Source: Arenibacter nanhaiticus
GTDB lineage: Bacteria > Bacteroidota > Bacteroidia > Flavobacteriales > Flavobacteriaceae
Length of the DNA: 64,000 nt
Direction of reading: 5' to 3'
Assembly: GCF_900141935.1 (NCBI RefSeq)
Contig: NZ_FQYX01000019.1
Span: 1-64,000 of the forward strand
Shown in pieces: positions 52,048 through 63,797 of this stretch. The translations under genes and the position numbers were made by a program. Under the pieces are notes generated by a model. The model did not search any database, had not been told where the DNA came from, and was given only the letters and a program-made list of their open reading frames with translations. The first letter of the stretch is position 1. Each line of letters opens with the position of its first letter.

Positions 52048-52297
52048 ATTACAGGGAACAATAAGCAATAAACAATTATCAATGGTGTACATTGTACGTC
52101 CCTGATTTAGGTTGACCATTTAGAAAGTAATCATATTGTACTGACTAAAAACACGACTTCTCTGTCGTCCCTAGTTGCCTCCAGGAGCTCAAAAATCCTG
52201 ATTTCATTTTATAGGACCACATAATAAGGTACTTCCCACAGATATGGGTTTATGTACCCGTTTTACTACCTTAATTGCAACATTGTTACATCAATTT
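52048..52297. other. Spacer between REP-like copies C and B
   Basis: 250 bp, AT-rich, no ORF or RNA gene recognised. Confidence 0.35.
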
Positions 52298-52380
52298 GCG
52301 TTAGGGACCGTAGCGGCATCCCCGAAGTGGAGCGAGGGATATAGCGGAGTGCCCGCCCGACGAAGGAGGGAACGCCCAAA
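52298..52380 (+). repeat. REP-like palindromic repeat, copy B
   Basis: 83 bp, nearly the same sequence as copy A (31646-31729) in the opposite orientation: GCGTTAGGGACCG, inner ATCCC/GGGAT stem, ATATAGC, then GACGAAGGAGGGAACGCCC. Together with copy C it repeats the outward-facing pair arrangement seen for A and D. Confidence 0.75.
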
Positions 52381-52461
52381 ATACTCACCACCATAGCCCC
52401 CATCCCTGCTATCGACAAGCACAGTTTTTGAAAACCGTCCTACGGACCTTAAAAAAAAGCA

Positions 52462-52503
52462 TAAAAAAACGCCCTAAAGACAGAAAATTACTTTAGGGCG
52501 TTT
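52462..52503 (-). terminator. Terminator after tmm
   Basis: AAACGCCCTAAAG and CTTTAGGGCGTTT form a 13-bp stem with an 11-base loop, followed on the minus strand by a run of T. It lies 17 bases after the tmm stop. Confidence 0.85.
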
Positions 52504-52519
52504 AGGGTTGTCAGTGCCT

Positions 52520-54503
<1,984 letters not shown>

Positions 54504-55406
54504 ATGAGCACAGCAGCATTGGACATGATTTTTGACGCCCTTTTTACCCCGTATAAAACTAGGGTTCCAGATGTGGAAAAAGTAACTAAGGCCATGGTAA
54601 GTCATGCAATCATAAAAGACGAAAGCGAGATTGTAAACGATCATATTGCTTTTAGAACCTTAGGGGTTCCCAATTTGGGCGTTACTTCTTTTGAAAAAAT
54701 ATTTTTACATTACGGATATACCAAAAAGGACTACTATTATTTTGAGGGCAAAAAACTGGATGCCTATTGGTACGCCCCTCCGCAACCCCATTATCCTAGG
54801 ATTTTTATGAGTGAATTACGGGTACAGGACCTGTCTGATAAAGCACAGGAAATTATTCGCCGCTATACCAAGGATATTGTCTCAGACCCGGTAGATGCCT
54901 TGGATTTGGACGATCCTGAGGCTGTGGGCGAATTTTTCCATAAGTCGCTTTGGGAGCTGCCTACCGCAGCAGATTACAATGCCCTGGCCCAAGAAAGCGA
55001 ATATGCGGCATGGGTGATCTATAACCGCTACTACCTAAACCATTATACGATTAGCGTTCACGAATTACCGGACGATTACAATACCGTAGCCAAATTCAAT
55101 ACCTTTTTGGAAAGTATCGGGATTGCCTTGAACACTTCTGGCGGAAAGATAAAAACCAGTGCAGACGGACTCTTAAAACAGAGCAGTACCATTGCCAAGA
55201 TGATGGAAGCCGAATTTGCCGATGGCAGTACCATGGAAATTGCAGGGAGCTATGTGGAGTTTGCAGAACGGCTAGTATTTCCGGAATATAAAGACCTGCC
55301 CAAAGAAGCCATTACCCGACAACACCGTAGGGACGGATTCGAATCGGCCAATGCAGATAAGATTTTTGAAAGCACCTATAACGAACAGACCCTAAAGGGA
55401 AAATAA
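54504..55406 (+). CDS. DUF1338 / HglS-like 2-oxoadipate dioxygenase family protein
   Basis: 300 residues. The family is a VOC-fold iron enzyme; the candidate ligands are His47 (DHIAFRT, with Arg51), His180 (LNHYT) and a Glu in YVEFAER (Glu252 or Glu255). Characterised members (HglS) turn 2-oxoadipate into 2-hydroxyglutarate in lysine catabolism. This one is short compared with the about 460-residue proteobacterial enzymes, matching the short Bacteroidota form. It is divergent from tmm and ends in its own terminator. Confidence 0.8.
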   Translation: MSTAALDMIFDALFTPYKTRVPDVEKVTKAMVSHAIIKDESEIVNDHIAFRTLGVPNLGVTSFEKIFLHYGYTKKDYYYFEGKKLDAYWYAPPQPHYPRIFMSELRVQDLSDKAQEIIRRYTKDIVSDPVDALDLDDPEAVGEFFHKSLWELPTAADYNALAQESEYAAWVIYNRYYLNHYTISVHELPDDYNTVAKFNTFLESIGIALNTSGGKIKTSADGLLKQSSTIAKMMEAEFADGSTMEIAGSYVEFAERLVFPEYKDLPKEAITRQHRRDGFESANADKIFESTYNEQTLKGK

Positions 55407-55465
55407 AACCAAACCATTTTTCAAACCACAGTAAATAACCAACCATTCATTTTTTAAAACTCGGA

Positions 55466-55501
55466 AAATCCGACCTCTAATGGGGGTCGGATTTTTTTTT
55501 T
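55466..55501 (+). terminator. Terminator after the DUF1338 gene
   Basis: AAATCCGACC pairs with GGTCGGATTT, with a run of ten T. The T run is directly followed by eleven G (55502-55512), an unusual homopolymer pair. Confidence 0.85.
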
Positions 55502-55701
55502 GGGGGGGGGGGAGCTAGAAAACCAAGGAATACACCAATATCTATGATTGTAGCATACGTTGCAACTTGTCTCTAAAGGAAAACAAGAATGCCCTAACTA
55601 TCTTGTAGCCTTAATTAAATTAACTATTAAAGAAATCGGCAGCAAATTAAACCTGTCAGCTTTTTTATAAATTATCCTGTCTTACTTTCGACAAGGCCAT
55701 T

Positions 55702-57339
55702 TTATTTCACTGGACCCCGTAATTTTTTAAACTGCTTATAGGCACCCTCTACCTTTGCCTTTGGAGCTTGTTCAAATTCTTTATCGGTTACACCGTAGGC
55801 TTTTTGCACACTATCTAAGGTATGCTGCATCTGCCCTAATACCTCGGAATAGCTTGCGTCTTGGATTAAGTTTTGTTGCTCCAAGGGATCGTTTTGCAGG
55901 TCGTATAATTCCCACTGATCAATATCGTCATAAAAATGCATCAATTTATAGCGTGGCGTTCTTATTCCATAGTGTTTCTTCACCATATGAAAGGCTGGAA
56001 AATCGTAGTAATGATAGTAAATTACATCCCTATAGTCGGTCTCATCCATACTCCCGTTCAATAGCCCCAGAAAGGATTCCCCTTGCATTTCCCCACCCAT
56101 ATCCGAGACCCTTGCCGCTTCTAAAAAAGTTTGGGCAAAGTCAAGGTTCTGGACCATGGCATCAATTTTCTTCCCTGGTGCTATGGTAGCTGGCCATTGC
56201 ATTAAAAGTGGCGTTCCAAAAGAGGGCTCGTACATAAACCGTTTGTCGAACCAACCCTTTTCTCCCAGATAGAATCCTTGATCGGACGTATAGACCACCA
56301 AGGTGTTTTCTGCCAGACCATTGTCCTCCAAATACGCCATTAGCTCCCCAACGCCTTCATCTACGGAAGCTATGGTGGCCATATAATCTTGCAGGTAGCG
56401 CTGTCCCTTCCATTGGGCCAATTCCTTACCACTTAATTTTGCCTTGTGATAGGCATTATTCTTGGGCAAATAGCCCGCATCCCATGCACTCCGTTGCTCC
56501 GAACTCATCCGTTCAAAATCGGTTTTCCATGGGTTATGGGCCAGTGCCGTACTTCCATACTCTACTGTCATTTTAAGATCGTGCCCCTCATACATATCCC
56601 GGTAGATATTCTGTAGTTGCTCTTCTGCGGCCTGTTGGTTATTAAAAGTAGGGAAATAGGAGTCTGGCAAGGGAAATTGAACCGAGTCGTACTTATTGAT
56701 ATGCCGTAGCGCCGGCATCCAATTCCTATGCGGCGCTTTGTGTTGCACCATTAGAAAGAACGGCACACTATCTTTTCGTTGGTTCTTAAGCCAGTCCAAA
56801 GCATCGTGAGTAATAATATCTGTGGCGTATCCCTGAATCCTAGTGGTATCTCCGTTTTCAATAAAATCTGGATTGTAGTAGTTTCCTTGGTCTACTAAAA
56901 TCTTCCAATGATCGAAACCCTCCGGATTCCCATGCAAATGCCACTTTCCTAACAAGGCGGTCTGGTAACCCGATTGTTGCAACATCTTGGGCAAGGTGGG
57001 CTGACTCCCATCAAATCGATCGCCGTTCTGCCTAAAACCATTGATATGACTATGTTTTCCCGTCAATATCACCGCCCTACTAGGACCGCAAATAGAATTG
57101 GTGACATAACTATGGGTAAAAAGGGCTCCTTTATGGGCAAGCTTATCTATATTCGGCGTGGGTGCCAATTCACCTATAGGATGCCCATAAGCACTAAGCG
57201 CTTGGATAGCATGGTCATCCGACATAATAAAAAGGATATTGGGCTTTTTATTTTCGACAGTTTTCTTTGGCTGTTCCCGCTTACACGAAAAGCTACACGC
57301 TACAAAAACTAAAAGCAGTAATTTAATAAAGTAATACAT
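55702..57339 (-). CDS. S1 sulfatase lipoprotein
   Basis: 545 residues from the ATG at 57339; a TTG at 57360 would add seven residues. Lipobox SFSC (Cys19). The motif is Cys84-G-P-S-Arg88 in NSICGPSRAVILTGKHSH, with DD at 41-42 and YTSDQGFYLGEKGW later. The KHSHINGFR context marks the branch active on sulfated algal or host glycans. It ends the second minus-strand carbohydrate block, downstream of GH3 by about 100 bp. Confidence 0.9.
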   Translation of the reverse strand: MYYFIKLLLLVFVACSFSCKREQPKKTVENKKPNILFIMSDDHAIQALSAYGHPIGELAPTPNIDKLAHKGALFTHSYVTNSICGPSRAVILTGKHSHINGFRQNGDRFDGSQPTLPKMLQQSGYQTALLGKWHLHGNPEGFDHWKILVDQGNYYNPDFIENGDTTRIQGYATDIITHDALDWLKNQRKDSVPFFLMVQHKAPHRNWMPALRHINKYDSVQFPLPDSYFPTFNNQQAAEEQLQNIYRDMYEGHDLKMTVEYGSTALAHNPWKTDFERMSSEQRSAWDAGYLPKNNAYHKAKLSGKELAQWKGQRYLQDYMATIASVDEGVGELMAYLEDNGLAENTLVVYTSDQGFYLGEKGWFDKRFMYEPSFGTPLLMQWPATIAPGKKIDAMVQNLDFAQTFLEAARVSDMGGEMQGESFLGLLNGSMDETDYRDVIYYHYYDFPAFHMVKKHYGIRTPRYKLMHFYDDIDQWELYDLQNDPLEQQNLIQDASYSEVLGQMQHTLDSVQKAYGVTDKEFEQAPKAKVEGAYKQFKKLRGPVK

Positions 57340-57435
57340 CTTCGATATAGTTCGTAGCAAACAGCGCTAACTGTCTAGGCCAATTTATTGTTTTTCAAAT
57401 AAGAAATCTATTTCATCAAGGCATGTAGCCTTCCT

Positions 57436-59703
57436 TTATTTTAACGTAAAGGTCACCTTGGTTGCGGCATTGGAATCGGTCCCGACAAACACCTCAAACT
57501 CTCCTGGTTCCGAAACAAAATTCAATTGGCTGTCATAAAATTTTAAATCATCTGCGTGGAGGGTAAGAGTGACCAACTTGGTTTCGCCTTTCTTTAGGTA
57601 AACTTTTTTAAATCCTTTTAATTCTCGCATAGGAGGCGTAATACTTCTCACCACATCTCTAAGATAAAGTTGCACTGTTTCCTCCCCGTGATAGTTCCCT
57701 ATATTTTTTATGGTAACGGTTATATCCACGGATTCTCCCTGTGCTACTTCCTTTTTATTAATGGATGGCTCCGAATACTCAAATTGGGTATAGCTCAGCC
57801 CGTAGCCAAAAGGCAGTAAAGGTGCATTGGGTGCATCTAGGTAATTGGATTGAAATTTCTGAAAAGTTTCGGAAGTTGCCGGTCTACCTGTATTTTTCAT
57901 GCTGTGATAAATAGGGATCTGACCCACGTTCACTGGCCAGGTAGCCGTTAATTTTCCTGCCGGATTATAATCCCCAAAAACCACATCTGCAACGGCATTT
58001 CCGGCCTCCACGCCCGGATGCCAAACCTGAAGTATACTAACTGGTAATGCCAACTCTTCTTCAATTGTTAAAGGGCGGCCGCTCATCAGGACCAAAACTA
58101 CAGGCTTGCCCGTAGCAACTAGGGCACGTATCATTTTTTTCTGGCTTTCGGGAATAGAAAGATCTGTCCTACTAGCCGCTTCCCCACTCATTTCGGTAGC
58201 CTCCCCAACGACGGCGACCACTACTTCCGACTTATTGGCAAGATCTAAGGACTCTTGCAGCATTTTCTCTGGGGAACGATCATCAATTTCTATCCTAGGC
58301 CCAAATACATTGACCTTTTTTGCCAATTCGGGGTCATCGGAAATATTGGCCCCTTTGGCGTATGTAATTCTAGCCGCGGGAGCTACCTTTTGTAAGCCTT
58401 CCAAAATAGGAACCGATAATTGTGGGTCCCCGGTTGGCGCCCATGTACCCAACATATTGTTCTTGTTGTTTGCCAAAGGTCCTATAAGTGCGATTTTCAC
58501 ATCCTTTTTAAGAGGAAGAAGTTCATTGTGATTCTTTAGAAGTACAAAAGAACGGGCTGCAGCAGTCCGGGCAAGTTTACGGTTCTCTATGTTCAGGATA
58601 TCCTTGGCAGGCCTTTGTGGGTCGCTATAACGATAGGGGTCTTCAAAAAGGCCCAATGTATACTTGGCTTCCAAAATCCGACGACAAGCTTGGGTTATTT
58701 GCTCCTCGCTGACCTTCCCTTCTTCCAAGGATTTTTTTAAAGTAGTTAAAAAGCCTTCTCCCACCATATCCATATCCAGTCCCGCATTAAGGGCCAAGGC
58801 AGATACCGCTTGTAAATCGCCAAATCCATGGGCTATCATTTCATTTACCGAAGTGTAGTCGGACACTACAAATCCTTTAAAACCCCACTGCTCTCTCAGT
58901 AGGTCTGTCAACAACCATTTGTTCCCAGAAGCTGGTATACCGTCCACATCATTGAAAGAGGTCATAACACTAGAGACCCCGGCGTCTATCGCTGCTTTAT
59001 AAGGTGGCAAATATTCATTGAACATCTTTATCCTGCTCATATCTACCGAATTGTAATCGCGCCCTCCTTCGGAGGCCCCGTATAGTGCCATGTGTTTTAC
59101 CGTCGCCAACATGGTATTGGGCAGGCTAAGATCGCTTCCCTGATACCCTTTCACCATTGCTTTGGCAATAGCAGATCCCAAATAGGGATCTTCCCCTGCC
59201 CCTTCAGAAATTCGTCCCCACCTAGGGTCACGGGCAATATCTACCATAGGAGAAAAATTCCAGTTTATTCCATCGGCCGTCGCTTCCGTGGCAGCTATCC
59301 GAGCGGTTTTCTCTATCAAGGCCATATCCCAGCTCGCCGCAAGCCCTAAAGGAATTGGAAAGGTGGTTTTATATCCGTGGATGACATCGGATCCGAAAAC
59401 CAACGGAATTTTTAAACGGGTATCATTGATGGCAAAATCTTGGGCCATCTTTATTTTTTCCGGACCGGCTACTCCGAAGAGTCCACCTACCTGGCCCGCC
59501 TTGATCTTGGCTTCCACATTTTCACTGACCACCGCTCCCGTAGCCACACCACCACCTGGCGTCACCAAGTTTAACTGTCCTATTTTTTCCTCTACCGTCA
59601 TTTTCTGCAACAGCTCTTCCACAAAGGGAATATTTTCTTGTGCTTGTAGACTTGAAAGCCCTGTAAAAAACAGCACAGCGACAAACAGATTTAATTTTCT
59701 CAT
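57436..59703 (-). CDS. GH3 beta-glucosidase (BglX type)
   Basis: 755 residues with a signal peptide (cut near LQAQ, residue 22). The GH3 N-terminal barrel has GSDVIHG, KHMALYG (202-208) and the nucleophile Asp282 (FVVSDYTS). The alpha/beta sandwich (about 390-600) and the fibronectin III-like tail (about 660-745; REL-KGFKKVYLKKGE) are complete. It releases glucose or xylose from beta-linked oligosaccharides in the periplasm. It sits between the sulfatase and GH43 genes, near the GH144 pair. Confidence 0.9.
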   Translation of the reverse strand: MRKLNLFVAVLFFTGLSSLQAQENIPFVEELLQKMTVEEKIGQLNLVTPGGGVATGAVVSENVEAKIKAGQVGGLFGVAGPEKIKMAQDFAINDTRLKIPLVFGSDVIHGYKTTFPIPLGLAASWDMALIEKTARIAATEATADGINWNFSPMVDIARDPRWGRISEGAGEDPYLGSAIAKAMVKGYQGSDLSLPNTMLATVKHMALYGASEGGRDYNSVDMSRIKMFNEYLPPYKAAIDAGVSSVMTSFNDVDGIPASGNKWLLTDLLREQWGFKGFVVSDYTSVNEMIAHGFGDLQAVSALALNAGLDMDMVGEGFLTTLKKSLEEGKVSEEQITQACRRILEAKYTLGLFEDPYRYSDPQRPAKDILNIENRKLARTAAARSFVLLKNHNELLPLKKDVKIALIGPLANNKNNMLGTWAPTGDPQLSVPILEGLQKVAPAARITYAKGANISDDPELAKKVNVFGPRIEIDDRSPEKMLQESLDLANKSEVVVAVVGEATEMSGEAASRTDLSIPESQKKMIRALVATGKPVVLVLMSGRPLTIEEELALPVSILQVWHPGVEAGNAVADVVFGDYNPAGKLTATWPVNVGQIPIYHSMKNTGRPATSETFQKFQSNYLDAPNAPLLPFGYGLSYTQFEYSEPSINKKEVAQGESVDITVTIKNIGNYHGEETVQLYLRDVVRSITPPMRELKGFKKVYLKKGETKLVTLTLHADDLKFYDSQLNFVSEPGEFEVFVGTDSNAATKVTFTLK

Positions 59704-59741
59704 CTTAGATATAATATAATAAATTGATAATTCCTTTTTTT

Positions 59742-61547
59742 TTATTTCACTTCCTGCACCTCAGTTTTATCTGAAATCCCATTTTCATTAAATGCTTCTA
59801 TACTAAAATAATATCGCGTATCGCGATCGAGGTTCCGCATAAAATGTTCATTTACATCATAAATCAACCAGGAGTGGTATAATTTATCTGATGCGATACC
59901 CCAGCGGATATTGTAACCCTGTGCTCCTTTCACCGGCTTCCAGGTAAAAGAGGCATCTCTTCTGTCTTTCTCCCGGGATACTTTAAACCCCTTCACCTTT
60001 TCCGGTTTCTTTCCTAAACCTTTTCCAAATACCCTTATTTCTGATAATGCCAGGTTATTCCCTGGAACCTCCACATTATTGTAGCGTACGTATCTTCCTT
60101 GTACAGGTTGATTAAGGGGGATGTAGGCATTTGGCGCATCTTTATAACTCCCACTTCTGTCTACAACAGTTTCCCAGTTTTTTCCATCCTCTGAAACCTC
60201 TAGGGTGAATCGATGTCGTAAGCCTTCGGTACGGGTATAAATACCCGACTCGTGATCATGAAAATTCAATTGAAAAGCATACATATTTCCAGGGGAAGGC
60301 ATTTCGATCTTAACCCATTGCTCATCATCATTGGATTCGGCAACCCAAAAGGATTTCGGGTTTTCATCGGTTAAAAGTTTTGAAATAATCTCACCTTCAC
60401 TATTCCTTTCAAGCGGCAGTTCGGTGATCTCAAAATCATCATCGGTAGAGGTGCTTTTTTTTACCTGCAATTGTGAGGATGAAACCGTTGTTTTTCCTTT
60501 GTAAGAAAGCAACATCCAGCCACTATGCTGCCCAGCTTTTGTTGGATGGTTTGGCCCGAATAAGGGGTAATCGCCATAGCTGGTGATGGAATACATTAAT
60601 CCTTCATCATCGAAATAGGTGGGGAACATGGATAGACGACGTTCCCAATGAGAATTTGAAGCCAACGCCATGGTGGCAAAATGCCAGTATTGCCCATTGG
60701 TTTGTTTCACGGTAATACCATGGCCTGCCCCATTCGCAAAACCGCCAGGCTTGAAACTCATGGGGTTATTTTTCATATAAGTAAAAGGACCAAGTGGGGT
60801 CTCACCAATATAAGCAGCATCGGCATACACATTAAATTGCGTCCCGGGCGCTGCATACTGTAAATAGTATTTCCCGTCGTGTTTGGTCACCGAGGCACCT
60901 TCCATGTATCCTTCCTTTAAGGTTGGATGGTAATTGTTTTCGCCAAAACGTTCCCAACCATGTTCTTCCTCAACCAAATTGAAAAGTTCTTTCTCAACTC
61001 CGGTTTCAAGAAAACGATCGTCTTTATTCAGCATTTTCACACGAAGGGGATGTTTGTTTGACGAGCCCCAATACAGATATGTTTTTCCGTCGTCATCAAT
61101 AAACAACTCCGAATCCTGGATGTTGTTGGTAATGGAAGCGGTAGGGGCCCACTCCCCTTTTTTGGGGTCATCGGTATAAAGAATACTTCCGTAACCTGCA
61201 GGATCACCTGCAAAATATACCAGCGAATCTTTATAATTAAATGCGGTTGGGGCATTGGACCCCTCAAAAAACCATTGTTTAGGTTTAATAAATTCCCAGT
61301 TGATCAAATCGGTGGAATGCCAATAACCAAAAGACCGAGTGACAAACATATAGTATTCACCACGAAATTCAATTACTGCGGGATCTGCACCAGAACGGTA
61401 GGAGATATTCTTACTTGAATTATAAACCATATAGGTATAGTCAATATCCAGAGGATTGATATAAGTTTCCGGAACCACTTCCTGTGCACATATTATGGCA
61501 CCAAATAGTAAAACCGCTGCTCTAATTATTTTTTTAAAATATTTCAT
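59742..61547 (-). CDS. GH43-type glycosidase with F5/8 and FN3 domains
   Basis: 601 residues with a signal peptide (about 1-21). The five-blade propeller has the three expected acidic sites: Asp55 (GADPAVIE), Asp145 (QDSELFIDDDG) and Glu216 (YMEGASVTK). A discoidin-type F5/8 C domain (about 370-510; GRYVRYNNVEV, SEIRVFG) and a fibronectin III domain (about 512-601) follow. Family members cleave alpha-arabinose, beta-xylose or beta-galactose; the target here is not certain. Confidence 0.8.
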   Translation of the reverse strand: MKYFKKIIRAAVLLFGAIICAQEVVPETYINPLDIDYTYMVYNSSKNISYRSGADPAVIEFRGEYYMFVTRSFGYWHSTDLINWEFIKPKQWFFEGSNAPTAFNYKDSLVYFAGDPAGYGSILYTDDPKKGEWAPTASITNNIQDSELFIDDDGKTYLYWGSSNKHPLRVKMLNKDDRFLETGVEKELFNLVEEEHGWERFGENNYHPTLKEGYMEGASVTKHDGKYYLQYAAPGTQFNVYADAAYIGETPLGPFTYMKNNPMSFKPGGFANGAGHGITVKQTNGQYWHFATMALASNSHWERRLSMFPTYFDDEGLMYSITSYGDYPLFGPNHPTKAGQHSGWMLLSYKGKTTVSSSQLQVKKSTSTDDDFEITELPLERNSEGEIISKLLTDENPKSFWVAESNDDEQWVKIEMPSPGNMYAFQLNFHDHESGIYTRTEGLRHRFTLEVSEDGKNWETVVDRSGSYKDAPNAYIPLNQPVQGRYVRYNNVEVPGNNLALSEIRVFGKGLGKKPEKVKGFKVSREKDRRDASFTWKPVKGAQGYNIRWGIASDKLYHSWLIYDVNEHFMRNLDRDTRYYFSIEAFNENGISDKTEVQEVK

Positions 61548-61597
61548 CTGGTACCGTTTTACACAAATTTATGTTTGTAAAATTCTTTGGTCGTTCT

Positions 61598-62386
61598 CTA
61601 TTCAGATCGTTTTACCGAAAACAACCAGGGCAATAAATTAGGCTCATCAAAAGCAGGGTCCCAACTATTGTGGTTGGCATCCCCAAAAATCGTAAGGTTG
61701 GGAGCTCCTCCAAATTCTATAATTTTTGCTGCGATATCCAAGGACAAATGCGGATTCACCACATTGTCTTTTGCCCCATGAAAAATCCATAACGGTACCT
61801 TATTGGCATAGATTTCCGAGGCTTGTAGGTCTCCCCCTCCACAAATAGGGATTGCCGCTGCAAACATGCCTGGTTTTCTATATAGCATTTCAAAAGTGCC
61901 CATCCCTCCCATGGAGAGGCCCATAATATACAACTGGTCCTTCTTTACATAGGATTCCTGTACTAGCGAATCCATCAGAGCCATGGTAAGCTCCAAAGCT
62001 TTGGTAGGGCCTTTGCTATATTCAAAGGATATTTCCAAAGGCCCTTTTGTACGATCTACCGCCACCCTAGACCAATAATCCTCTTGGGGACATTGTGGAA
62101 ATAGGACAATGGCAGGGAAATTCTCCCTATTTTCTTCCTCTAGGAACAATTTACTGCCATGGACCAATTGCTTTTGATTATCACTCCCTCTTTCCCCTGC
62201 TCCATGTAGGAACAGTACCACGGGATATTGTTTGGAGGCAGAGAAATCTTTTGGGTACAGGATACGATACTGCAAACTATCCGCCCCTTTCTTAAAAATT
62301 GCGGCGTGATACAAATCGTTTTGTCCAAACATGGCAAGCGTGCCAAGGCAAAAAGCCAATAGAAATATCTTTTTTTTAATTTCCAT
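61598..62386 (-). CDS. Secreted alpha/beta hydrolase (esterase) of the CE1/dienelactone-like type
   Basis: 262 residues with a signal peptide (1-22). It shows LHGAGERG (60-67, oxyanion hole), the nucleophile Ser158 (GLSMGG), Asp207 (GAKDNVV) and His239 (ANHNSW). Such proteins deacylate glycans. Its start overlaps the end of the GH144 gene by 11 bp, so the two are probably coupled in translation. Confidence 0.82.
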   Translation of the reverse strand: MEIKKKIFLLAFCLGTLAMFGQNDLYHAAIFKKGADSLQYRILYPKDFSASKQYPVVLFLHGAGERGSDNQKQLVHGSKLFLEEENRENFPAIVLFPQCPQEDYWSRVAVDRTKGPLEISFEYSKGPTKALELTMALMDSLVQESYVKKDQLYIMGLSMGGMGTFEMLYRKPGMFAAAIPICGGGDLQASEIYANKVPLWIFHGAKDNVVNPHLSLDIAAKIIEFGGAPNLTIFGDANHNSWDPAFDEPNLLPWLFSVKRSE

Positions 62387-63764
62387 ACGTAAATCCTAGT
62401 TTCGTTAAACCTGCTTTTACCTCATCGTTTTGCATAAAAAGTTCCCACAACAAGCCAGACCTATAATTTTCGATCATAATCACTTGTGGCCCTTGGTCGA
62501 TGGCTAGATAGCCCTTTGCCACCCAAAAATCATACTGTGGGCTAAAGGCGTCATAAAATCCGGCAGGACCCAACAATTTATCCTTATGTTGATAAAAGTA
62601 GTGCATGGCTTTAAGCGATTCCTTTGGTGTATACGGAATGGAGCTTATGGCTGCCGTTGGGGAAATAACCCCTATATCATTAGCGGGGGAATGGGCATTA
62701 TACCCTAGGCTGCCATCAGAATTTCTTGAATAACTCGCGGTTAGGCCCCAACTTTCCTGCCCGTAGCCTACAAATTTCTTGGGATTCTCCACAGCATATC
62801 GATAATTGATAGTAGCATGATTTATACTTACCTCCCCATAATCTACAAACTCGTCCTTTAACCCAAATGGGGTTAATCCTAAAAAGGAGTAATGTGAAAA
62901 AAATAAGGGTCCCCCATAGGTTTCAGATCCGGGATGTTTCACCAGTAGTGGGTAATTATAGGTGGTTCTATTAGATTGTATACCCCCATTGGATGCCCAG
63001 CCATTGGTATAGACCTCCTTGGAAATGGAATAATCCGGGGAGGCCGCTGCCAATACATAAGTAATTAAGGTTTCATTATATCCTTTGAGCTGTAGGTTGA
63101 TAGCAAAATTATGGTCAGGACTCCAATGCCAATACAGTACGTTTTGGTTTTGGGTGTACCAATTCCATTCTACCCCTTTCCACAAGGCATCGGCCTTGGC
63201 GGCCAATTCCTTTTCCGCAGGGGAGCCTTCTTTAAAATACTCCTTTACGCTAATCAATCCTTGGACCAATAAAGCGGTTTCTACCAAATCTCCTCCGTTA
63301 TCCATTCCGCTAAAGGCCTTTGTTTTTCCGGTATCTCCATAAAGCCAATGTGGCCATGCTCCGTGAAACCGATCGGCGTTCTCTAGAAAAATCAACATTT
63401 TTTGCAATCTCGCAACCGCTTGTTCCCTAGTAACATAATTACGCTCTATACCAACCAAGATGGCCATTAGTCCAAAACCAGTTCCTCCTGTGGTCACTAC
63501 GTTGCCATCAAGATCGGGATTATTGGGATGATAGCGCTCCCTTGCACAACCAGAGTTGGTTTCGGCATACTCCCAAAAATATTTAAAGGTCTCCCTTTGG
63601 GTCAAATCCAATAGTTCCTCATCCGAAATTGCTTCTACCTCCGGAGATTCGTCCTTGGGCGGATCGGGCAATTGGGATTCGCCGGTAGGTCCTGGGACTC
63701 CGTCCCCGGAGCAGGAAAAAATTAGGGCAAGTAAAGCATATAAAAAAACAGTTCTCATTTTCAT
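62376..63764 (-). CDS. GH144-type endo-beta-1,2-glucanase-like lipoprotein
   Basis: 462 residues; lipobox FSC (Cys18), then a low-complexity Pro/Glu linker (20-45). The (alpha/alpha)6 barrel has FKYFWEYAE, GGTGFGLMAI, HGAWPHW, a GGDLVETALLVQG stretch, ETYGGPLFFSHYSF and IDQGPQVIMIENYRSGLLW. These match the glucoamylase-like/GH144 group, whose characterised member cleaves beta-1,2-glucan. A truncated paralogue follows at 63798. Confidence 0.82.
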   Translation of the reverse strand: MKMRTVFLYALLALIFSCSGDGVPGPTGESQLPDPPKDESPEVEAISDEELLDLTQRETFKYFWEYAETNSGCARERYHPNNPDLDGNVVTTGGTGFGLMAILVGIERNYVTREQAVARLQKMLIFLENADRFHGAWPHWLYGDTGKTKAFSGMDNGGDLVETALLVQGLISVKEYFKEGSPAEKELAAKADALWKGVEWNWYTQNQNVLYWHWSPDHNFAINLQLKGYNETLITYVLAAASPDYSISKEVYTNGWASNGGIQSNRTTYNYPLLVKHPGSETYGGPLFFSHYSFLGLTPFGLKDEFVDYGEVSINHATINYRYAVENPKKFVGYGQESWGLTASYSRNSDGSLGYNAHSPANDIGVISPTAAISSIPYTPKESLKAMHYFYQHKDKLLGPAGFYDAFSPQYDFWVAKGYLAIDQGPQVIMIENYRSGLLWELFMQNDEVKAGLTKLGFTYGN

Positions 63765-63797
63765 ATTTAAGTGTTTAGTCCTCGGATTAGGAGAATG

